This document shows positions 57,811 through 64,000 of a stretch of 64,000 nucleotides of DNA, in pieces (positions within the stretch are counted from its first letter, which is position 1; each line of letters starts with the position of its first letter). This DNA is from Actinomadura xylanilytica. GTDB taxonomy: Bacteria > Actinomycetota > Actinomycetes > Streptosporangiales > Streptosporangiaceae. The stretch is from the NCBI RefSeq assembly GCF_030283145.1, contig NZ_JASNWE010000002.1:62001-126000 (forward strand). The letters are read 5' to 3'. Made by a program: the position numbers and the translations under genes. The notes beneath the pieces are model-generated. The model did not search any database. It saw only the letters and a program-made list of their open reading frames with translations, and was not told where the DNA came from.

Positions 57811-59050
57811 GGCCGTACCTCGTTCGGATGTTCTGGAAGGCGGTGTAGTTGGCGATCACGTCGAGGTGGCCCGGAGGCACCGCCATCACGGCCTGCTCGA
57901 TGTCGTCGACCATGGTGAAGGCGACGTCGGCGGCCTCGAGACGGGCCGCGAGGTCGACGCGCCGCTCGCCGGCCACCCAGATCGGGCGGCCTCGCAGGAT
58001 CCGGTAGTCGACGTCCCACAGCCAGGAGGTGTCGCGGCCGTCGGGGCCCTGCGCGTTGACCGAGAGAGCGACGGGGCCGGGCGCGGGCTGGAGGACGTCG
58101 AAGGCCTCCAGCCAGCCCGCGGGGTTCTTGGAGAGCAGCAGCCGGAGCCGGCGGCCCTCGTGCTCGACGGTCGTGTAGCGGCCGGCGACCGACTTGACCT
58201 CGCCGAGCAGCGGCAGCGCGTGCTCGGGCGCGACGCCGAACTGAGCGACGACGGCCAGCGCGACGGCGGCGTTCGACCGGTTGGCGCGGCCCGGCAGGGA
58301 GAGCTGCCCGAGCGGGAACGAGCGTCCGTCGGGCGCGACGACCTGGTCGCCGTGCAGGATCCAGTCGGGCCGGGGGCGGGCGAAGTGGCACTGGCGGCAG
58401 CGCCAGTCGCTGTTCTCCTCGCCGCCCTGCCGGTCGAGCGGGCCGCCGCACTCGGGGCAGCACCAGGAGTCCTCGCGCCAGTGCTGGCCCGCGGCCACCC
58501 AGGTCACGCTCTTGGCGGTCGAGGCCCCCCAGGTGACCAGCGGGTCGTCGCAGTTGGCGATGACGTGGCTCTGCGGGGCCGCCTCCAGCGCCTTGCGCCA
58601 CTTGCCGGCCAGCAGCCAGATCTCACCGGCACGGTCCATCTGGTCGCGGCTCAGGTTCATCAGCGCGACCACGTTGGCGCCGGTCTCGGCCAGGACCATG
58701 GGGAGGTACTTCTCGTCACACTCCAGGACGCCGTACCGGGCGGTCCGCGCGGAGGCGAGGGCGGACACGTGCCCGGTGGGCATGTTCGCGCCGAACGCGT
58801 TGGTGGCGACCTCTCCGAGCGGGGTCATCGCCGAGGTGATCAGCCGGGTCGTCGTCGTCTTGCCGTTGGTGGCGCTGACGAGGGCGAGGTTGCGATCCCG
58901 GGCGAGCCTGGTGAGGAGCTCGGGATCGAGCCGGAGGCCGATCCGCCCTCCGATCACCGAACCGTCACCCTTGCCCGCGATGCGGGACATCCTCGCGGCC
59001 GTACGACCGAGCGCGACGGCCAGCTGCGAACGCAGCGGAAGATCGCTCAT
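57800..59050 (-). CDS. murT: Lipid II isoglutaminyl synthase, Mur-ligase-like subunit
   Basis: Activates the alpha-carboxyl of D-isoglutamate in lipid II with ATP for amidation, with GatD. The 416-residue Mur ligase homologue has the P-loop ALVSATNGKTTTTRLI, MLSRDQMDR-type segment (ALMNLSRDQMDRAGEI), and the MurT-specific four-Cys zinc ribbon CCPECGG / CRQCHF. Central and C-terminal domains (LPGRANRSNAAVALAVV; SKNPAGWLEAFDVL) match MurT. GGAG lies just before ATG. Overlaps gatD, one operon. Confidence 0.95.
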   Translation of the reverse strand: MSDLPLRSQLAVALGRTAARMSRIAGKGDGSVIGGRIGLRLDPELLTRLARDRNLALVSATNGKTTTTRLITSAMTPLGEVATNAFGANMPTGHVSALASARTARYGVLECDEKYLPMVLAETGANVVALMNLSRDQMDRAGEIWLLAGKWRKALEAAPQSHVIANCDDPLVTWGASTAKSVTWVAAGQHWREDSWCCPECGGPLDRQGGEENSDWRCRQCHFARPRPDWILHGDQVVAPDGRSFPLGQLSLPGRANRSNAAVALAVVAQFGVAPEHALPLLGEVKSVAGRYTTVEHEGRRLRLLLSKNPAGWLEAFDVLQPAPGPVALSVNAQGPDGRDTSWLWDVDYRILRGRPIWVAGERRVDLAARLEAADVAFTMVDDIEQAVMAVPPGHLDVIANYTAFQNIRTRYGRVV

Positions 59051-59413
59051 GGACTCCGTCTTCTCTGGTGTGTGCCTCTGGGCGCCTCGGAAACCGTTCC
59101 GAGCCTAGCCGTTGTCCGACCCGTCCCGTCGCGTCCCGGCGCGTTCCGCCCGATCCGCGCCCCGGGGACGGCAGAATGCGACGAGGCTCACACTGATCCA
59201 GGTAAACCACCCGGGGCAATCTTGACCGACGGTGACATGTCGTGATTCGGTGCGAGCCCCGAACGCGGTGAGACAGATTCCCATCAAGGCGCCCAAGAAG
59301 GACTCCACCCATTACTTTGTCGGGAGCCCGCGGTTACGTGGGAAGGAGCGCCCGCCGCTGGCGGGCCGATGCTCGCAACGTGGGCGAAGCGGCGATAAGG
59401 CGAGGTCTGAGCG
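59051..59413. other. 363-bp gap between murT and the zinc-ribbon protein genes
   Basis: Divergent promoter region. On the plus strand TTGACC (59222-59227) is a possible -35 without a convincing -10. A 7-bp-stem hairpin (GCCCGCC / GGCGGGC, 59350-59366) lies about 48 nt before the next ATG, and AGGT precedes that start. I see no coding sequence here. Confidence 0.5.
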
Positions 59414-61012
59414 ATGCAGTGTCCGACGTGCGGTACGAACACGCCCGGGACGCTCGGCAGGTGTTCTCACTGCAACGCACCGATCGACCCGGCCCCGGCG
59501 AGCGGTGCGGTCCCGCTGGGCGCGCCGGTGACGTCCGCCGAGCCGTCACCGGCCGACAGCACGATGTTCGTGCCGCCGCCGATGCCCGCATGGGCCCCGG
59601 CCCCCGCTGACCCCGCGCCCGCGCCCTCGTCTGCGTCGCCGACGTCCGCCGACCCAGAGGCGACCGCGGCGTGGACGATCGAGGACGACCCCGACACCCC
59701 TATGGCGGGCAGCCCTGCGCAGCCGTCCGGGAACGCGCCGGCCGGTGGGTTCGGCGCTCCGCCGCCGCCCGCGTGGGCGAACGACCAGCCAGGCCCCGGC
59801 GCGCCGCCCGCCGCGTTCGGCACCGAGACGGCGAACGAGTCGATCGTCCCCGACTCGTGGTTCGCGCAACCCCGCAAGCCGGACGTGCAGCCCGACCCGG
59901 GACCCGAGATGTGGACGCCCCAGCCGCCGCCCGACCAGGCGTGGGGCGGCGGGCAGGTACCGCAGGCCGTCCCGGGAGGCTCCGGCGAGGCCGACGCGAC
60001 GATGGTGGTCGGTCCGAGCGCCGACGGCGCGACACAGTTCGTCCCCGGCCCGGCCGAGCAGCCCTCCCCGCTCGACCAGACGCGATTCGACCAGAGCCCG
60101 GTGGGTCAGGGCATGCAGATGCCGCCGGTCGGACAGGGCGCCGGAGCCGGCGGGTTCGGCGGCCCGATGGGTCCCGGCCCGATGGGTCCCGGCGGTATGG
60201 GGCCTGGCGGTATGGGGCCTGGCGGTATGGGTCCCGGTGCGATGCCGATGGGGCCCGGCGGCGGTATGGGTCCCGGTGACCCGATGGGTCCCGGCGGGTT
60301 CGGCGGCCCGATGGGCCAGGGCGGGCCCGGCGGGCAGGGCGGGACGATGGACGGGTTCGGCGGGTATCCGCAGTCCCCTCCCCCGCACTCGGGCGGGCAG
60401 GCGAGCAAGCCGCTCATCATCTCGGTGTGCGCGCTGGTCGCGGTGGCGCTCGTCGCCGTGTGCCTGGTGATGTGGCCGGACGGCAAGAACAAGCCGTCGG
60501 CCACGCCGAGCGCGTCGAGCTCCAACAAGCAGCAGGTCGCGGAGAAGCAGAAGCTCCCCGGTCCGGCCCGCGCGCAGGCGGGCTCGGTCAACGAGCTGCT
60601 CAACGCCAGCTCCGACACCCGCAAGATCCTCACCCGCGCGCTCGGCGCGTCCCGCACGTGCCGGGACCTGCCCCAGGCGATCAACGGGTTCCGGAGCGTC
60701 GCGCAGCGGCGGCAGAACCAGCTCCGCCGCACCCAGAGCCTCCAGGTCGACCAGTTGCAGAACGGGGAGAAGCTGCGCGCCTACCTGCGGCAGTCGTTCC
60801 AGTCGTCGCTGGAGGTCGACCAGGTGCTGCTGAAGTGGGCCGAGTTCAACCAGCGCAAATGCAAGGGCAGGCCGCGCCCGGACGCCGGGCACGTCCCGGG
60901 CCGCGCCGTCGGCGAGAAGCGCGCCACGGCCGCCAAGCAGCACTTCGTCGCGCTGTGGAACCCGGTGGCCAAGAGCACCGGCCAGCCGCAGCGGCGGTGG
61001 ACCTCGGTGTGA
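59414..61012 (+). CDS. Zinc-ribbon membrane protein with collagen-like Gly-Pro-Met repeats
   Basis: A 532-residue protein. An N-terminal zinc ribbon (CPTCGTNTPGTLGRCSHC, residues 3-20) is followed by a roughly 300-residue disordered Pro/Ala/Gly region, which includes tandem GPMGP/GGMGP units (about 255-290). There is one membrane helix (PLIISVCALVAVALVAVCLVMW, about 336-357) and an extracytoplasmic alpha-helical domain with two Cys (SRTCRDLPQAINGF; QRKCKGRP), probably disulfide-bonded. Function unknown. A shorter relative follows 98 bp downstream. Confidence 0.8.
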   Translation: MQCPTCGTNTPGTLGRCSHCNAPIDPAPASGAVPLGAPVTSAEPSPADSTMFVPPPMPAWAPAPADPAPAPSSASPTSADPEATAAWTIEDDPDTPMAGSPAQPSGNAPAGGFGAPPPPAWANDQPGPGAPPAAFGTETANESIVPDSWFAQPRKPDVQPDPGPEMWTPQPPPDQAWGGGQVPQAVPGGSGEADATMVVGPSADGATQFVPGPAEQPSPLDQTRFDQSPVGQGMQMPPVGQGAGAGGFGGPMGPGPMGPGGMGPGGMGPGGMGPGAMPMGPGGGMGPGDPMGPGGFGGPMGQGGPGGQGGTMDGFGGYPQSPPPHSGGQASKPLIISVCALVAVALVAVCLVMWPDGKNKPSATPSASSSNKQQVAEKQKLPGPARAQAGSVNELLNASSDTRKILTRALGASRTCRDLPQAINGFRSVAQRRQNQLRRTQSLQVDQLQNGEKLRAYLRQSFQSSLEVDQVLLKWAEFNQRKCKGRPRPDAGHVPGRAVGEKRATAAKQHFVALWNPVAKSTGQPQRRWTSV

Positions 61013-61110
61013 CCGCTCGATCACGACCGCGTCTCGACCCGGCGCGGACCGCACCTGTCAGGGGATGTCGCAGTATCTTGTGACCGTTGGACCTCACGTA
61101 AGGGGTTTTT

Positions 61111-62148
61111 ATGCGGTGCCCGGGATGCGGTAGCGACACGACCCCGGCGTTGCCCCGGTGCACCCGCTGCAACGCGCTGCTGGGCGAGGCGACCGTGCAC
61201 GACGAGTCCGGGGAGTCCGACGCGACGTCCCGGGACCCGCTCGGCGGTCGGCCGGGCGGCCTCTCTCCGCAGCCGCCGCCGGTGCCGTGGTCGCAGAACC
61301 CGGAGAACCCGCCGGGCTGGGAGATCCCGCCGCAGCCCGATGCGCCGGGCGCCGGGGAGACGTTCGTCTCGCTGTCCCCGGAGCCGTGGCCTCCCGCGCC
61401 GCCGCCCGGTGAGTCGACGCTCTCGCTGTCCCCGGAGCCGTGGGCGGCGTCGCCCCTTCCGCCGCAGCCCCCGTCGCCCGGCGAGGCGACCTTCTCGCTG
61501 TCGCCGGAGCCGTGGGAGGAACCGGCGATCTGGCAGCCGCCCCCGCCCCGGAAGCGCAGGGGTCCCTACCTGCTGATCGCCGCCGGGGTCATGGTGCTCG
61601 CCGCGGTCGCCCTCGGCATCGTCTTCTGGCCCGGCGGCTCCGGCAAGACCGCCGGCGGGGCGGGGACCTCGGGTCCGCCGTCGCAGAGCCAGGGCGGCAC
61701 CGAGACGGCGAGCGGCTCACCGTCCGACGCCCCGACCACCACGGCGGCCGGGGCCGACCTCACCCAGCAGGCCAGAGCGGTGGACGCGCTGCTGGCGGAG
61801 ATGAAGGGCACCCGATCCGACCTCGGCTCGGTGGTCACGGGCGGCTGCGAGCGCGCCGGCCTCGAGCGGATCCGCGACGCGCGCCAGGAGCAGCTCGGCA
61901 AGGCGCGGGCGCTGGAGGTGGGCGCCCTCACCAGCGGCACCGACCTCAAGGACGCCCTGGTCCGCGCGCTGGACGCCTCGGTCGAGTCCAACCAGCGCTA
62001 CCTGAACGCGGCCCCCGGCTGCCCGTCCGACGAGGAGGTGGCCGACATCAACCAGCGGGCCAGCGACGCCAAGAACGAGTTCATCGGCTATTGGGGCCCC
62101 GTCGCCGAGCAGGCCGGACTCCCCGCCCGCTCCCCCGACACCATCTGA
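61111..62148 (+). CDS. Zinc-ribbon membrane protein, relative of the preceding gene
   Basis: A 345-residue protein with the same plan: zinc ribbon (CPGCGSDTTPALPRCTRC), disordered Pro-rich linker, membrane helix (YLLIAAGVMVLAAVALGIVFW) and an extracytoplasmic helical domain with paired Cys (GGCERAGLERIRDARQEQL; APGCPSDEEVADINQ). The linker contains three copies of a GExTxSLSPEPW unit (about 82-140). The extracytoplasmic parts of the two proteins align in Cys spacing and helix pattern, suggesting duplication. Function unknown. Confidence 0.82.
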   Translation: MRCPGCGSDTTPALPRCTRCNALLGEATVHDESGESDATSRDPLGGRPGGLSPQPPPVPWSQNPENPPGWEIPPQPDAPGAGETFVSLSPEPWPPAPPPGESTLSLSPEPWAASPLPPQPPSPGEATFSLSPEPWEEPAIWQPPPPRKRRGPYLLIAAGVMVLAAVALGIVFWPGGSGKTAGGAGTSGPPSQSQGGTETASGSPSDAPTTTAAGADLTQQARAVDALLAEMKGTRSDLGSVVTGGCERAGLERIRDARQEQLGKARALEVGALTSGTDLKDALVRALDASVESNQRYLNAAPGCPSDEEVADINQRASDAKNEFIGYWGPVAEQAGLPARSPDTI

Positions 62149-62302
62149 CGCCCACCCAGCACACCCGGCCTCAGCCCCCGGCCACCCGCTCGGCACACAG
62201 ACAGGCGATGTGCGAGCGTCCGGGCGGGCGACACCCGGGCGGGCATCCGGGCGGGCGGACATACAGGCGGACGGGCGGGCGTCCGGACGTGGGGGGTGGG
62301 GG

Positions 62303-62733
62303 TCAGGGGATGGGGAGGCCCAGATGGGTGGCCAAATTGCGGACGGCTTCGGCCAGGACACCAGGAACCCGGCACGGCTCCCGTCCTGCTCGTAGCCGTC
62401 CAGCGACTGGGACCGGCCGCCGAGGTCCAGGAACCAGCCGGCGCGATCAGCGCCGCCACGTGGAAGATCACCAGGCCGGCCAGCAGCCGCCACCGCCAGA
62501 CCAGCCCGTGCCACGGCACGGCGTAGAGGATCGAGGCGGTGAGGGCGAGGAAGAGGTAGGACGCGGTCATGGCGGGGAGCAGGATCCAGGAGGTGAGCCA
62601 GACCGCGGCGATGATCAGGTCGCGGTACAGCCGCAGTCGCCGGGCGCGCAGCGCGTGCAGGATGACCGGCCGGAGGTCGAACTCGAACGAGGGGACGACC
62701 CCGCGGTGCTCCTCGTCGATGTACTCCCCGCAC
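62303..62733 (-). pseudogene. Membrane-protein gene disrupted by frameshifts and an 8-bp near-duplication
   Basis: High third-position G/C and protein-like sequence run through three frames in turn. Frame 1 encodes CGEYIDEEHRGVVPSFEFD, RARRLRLYRDLIIAAVWL, then two to three membrane helices (LLPAMTASYLFLALTASILYA; LAGLVIFHVAALIAPAG). At about 62435-62450 it moves to a second frame, WFLDLGGRSQSLDGYEQDG. At 62353-62367 CCAGGACA/CCAGGAA is a near-duplication whose removal would join the second frame to LAEAVRNLATHLGLPIP and the TGA at 62303. The start is unclear: GTG 62733 is one base out of frame with the first segment. Follows the HerA-like gene on the same strand. Confidence 0.6.
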
Positions 62734-62746
62734 GCGGGTGGCGGTA

Positions 62747-64000
62747 TCAGCCGGGCGGCGGACGGTCTCCGGCGAGGAAGGGCAGGCCGGCGGACGGGTC
62801 CTCGAACGGGGCCACGAAGCGCTCGGGCCAGCTCAGCACCGGTTCGAGCCATCCGGTGACGCGCATGGTCGTGGCGATGTGCGCGATCTGCTCGTCCGGA
62901 TCGAGGCCGATCGCGACCACGGCGAGGTCGCGGTAGAAGCCCTCGTGGTCGTCGTCGCCGATCAGCGCGGTGAGCGCGAGCGGACGGTTGCGGTCCAGCT
63001 CCATCGACAGCGGATGCCGGCGCAGCGCGCGGAGCCGGTGGCCGAGCTTAGGGTCCGGCGGCTGCTTCAGGCCGGGAAGCTGGTAGTCGAGCGGCGGGGC
63101 CGGCGCGTGCTTGTCGGGGGCGCCCTCGCCGTAGGGGAACAGCCGGTCGAGCTCGTGCAGCCAGCGCACCTGCGGGATGACCCAGGTGGCGGGCGGCGGC
63201 TCCACCGGGTCGGGTGAGCCGTCCAGGAGCCGCTGGGCGACGCCGGCGGCCGTGGCGGTGAGGCCGGACGGCGGGAACGCGGTGCGGAGCGCCCGGGACC
63301 TGCGGGTCACCGCCCTCTCCAGCACCGTCGCGAGCGCGCACTCGCGCAGCCGCGGGGTGAGCCGGGACCAGGTGCGGGCCAGCTCGGCCGGGACGGCGGG
63401 CAGCGGACGGCCCGCGACGTGCGCGAGCACCAGGGTGTCGGCCCACAGCCGCAGCCAGGCCCGGTCGGGATGCCCGGCGACCAGGTCGGCCTCGCGCAGC
63501 TCGTACAGCGTGCAGGCGCGGCCCGAACGGCATTCGCACCCGCACGCGGCGGACCTGCGGCCGTCCACCGGCGGGGGCGGGCCCGGCAGGACGGCCTCGC
63601 GGCCCTCACCGAGCGGCACCCGGACGCGCAGCGGGCGGTCCATCCCGTCGGCGAACACGGCGGCGACGCCGGGACGCAGCGACACCACCTCGCGGGACTG
63701 GTCCTCGTCGAGGTTCATCGCGGCGCCCACCTGGTGCCGGTCGTCGTGCGCGGGCAGCCGGTGCACGACCTTCAGCGCGGTGTTCTTGATCACGTCCGGG
63801 ACCAGCTTGGTGGGGATCTGTTCGGCCACGATGATGCCCTCGCCGTAGGCGCGGATCTCGGCCAGCATCCCGGCGAACAGCTCCACCGCGTGCGAGCTGG
63901 TGCGCTCGGGGCCGCGGTTGCGCAGCAGCCGGTGCGCCTCCTCGATCACGATGACGTGCCGCAGCCCGGCGGTGCCGCCGCCGCGCCGGGACCGCATCCG
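62747..64000 (-). CDS. HerA/FtsK-like ATPase (5' end outside window)
   Basis: The C-terminal 417 codons of a DUF87/HerA-type ATP-binding protein. Walker B is HVIVIEEAHRLLRN, followed by ELFAGMLAEIRAYGEGIIVAEQIPTKLVPDVIKNTALKVVHRLPAHDDR, the conserved HerA core including the arginine-finger region. It continues with VSLRPGVAAVFADGMDRPLRVRVP, then a region with a Cys cluster (CGCECRSGRAC) that may bind metal, and a helical C-terminus. HerA-type proteins drive DNA translocation in repair or conflict systems; the partner genes would be outside the window. Confidence 0.85.
   Translation of the reverse strand, partial: RMRSRRGGGTAGLRHVIVIEEAHRLLRNRGPERTSSHAVELFAGMLAEIRAYGEGIIVAEQIPTKLVPDVIKNTALKVVHRLPAHDDRHQVGAAMNLDEDQSREVVSLRPGVAAVFADGMDRPLRVRVPLGEGREAVLPGPPPPVDGRRSAACGCECRSGRACTLYELREADLVAGHPDRAWLRLWADTLVLAHVAGRPLPAVPAELARTWSRLTPRLRECALATVLERAVTRRSRALRTAFPPSGLTATAAGVAQRLLDGSPDPVEPPPATWVIPQVRWLHELDRLFPYGEGAPDKHAPAPPLDYQLPGLKQPPDPKLGHRLRALRRHPLSMELDRNRPLALTALIGDDDHEGFYRDLAVVAIGLDPDEQIAHIATTMRVTGWLEPVLSWPERFVAPFEDPSAGLPFLAGDRPPPG

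Overview
The window is chromosomal DNA of a high-GC actinomycete. The evidence is the strong G/C bias at third codon positions, frequent GTG/TTG starts, overlapping stop/start pairs, and marker genes: mshA (mycothiol), an HBHA-like gene with a mycobacterium-like neighbourhood, MurT/GatD, an F420-type flavoprotein family member and a TIGR03084 protein. By gene style it fits Streptosporangiales or Thermomonosporaceae better than Streptomyces, but that placement is inference. I see no rRNA, tRNA, CRISPR array or transposase.

Layout. 1-10 kb: phosphoglycerate mutase (cut by the window edge), a YbjN protein, mshA, an SDR, a large rifampicin-phosphotransferase-like enzyme overlapping a methyltransferase tail to tail, a FadD-like ligase, a DinB-like protein and a universal stress protein. 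10-24.7 kb: macrodomain protein; a PepSY protein facing a two-component system across a repeat-rich operator; an extradiol dioxygenase interrupted by an in-frame amber codon and facing a MarR regulator; a TetR/AlkZ-like pair; a methyltransferase with tandem operators; trpS behind a complete ribosome-mediated attenuator; and a marR-MFS-PPOX operon. 24.7-35 kb: BlaI/M56 genes facing cytochrome bd oxidase genes across three evenly spaced operator boxes, AlaX, an SGNH hydrolase ending in a 15-bp tandem repeat, and the XRE-HBHA-DUF2516 block. 35-43.7 kb: GntR/MFS, asparaginase, BKACE enzyme, dtd, ygfZ, a Fur-family (Nur-like) regulator facing a mini-ORF with a long hairpin, a nitrobindin-like protein and a DsrE protein.

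43.7-51.3 kb is the most unusual part. Four translationally coupled genes encode, in order of transcription, a class III cyclase-like protein, a P-loop STAND-type ATPase, an SPFH-like coiled-coil protein and a DUF4407 membrane coiled-coil protein. Facing them is a Pycsar-effector (PycTM-like) membrane protein, followed by a CRP-family regulator with a cyclic-nucleotide-binding fold. Together they look like a nucleotide-signalling conflict or defence module; that function is inferred.

51.4-64 kb: TerC, a Tat-exported phosphatase, cupin/DUF4267 genes facing a TetR regulator with paired operators, an Imm-5-like orphan immunity protein, gatD-murT for lipid II amidation, two related zinc-ribbon membrane proteins with low-complexity linkers, a frameshifted membrane-protein gene, and a HerA-like ATPase cut by the window edge.

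Regulation is unusually readable here. Many divergent regulator/target pairs carry clear inverted or direct repeats, and several genes have an actinobacterial -10 box placed so that the transcript would be leaderless.
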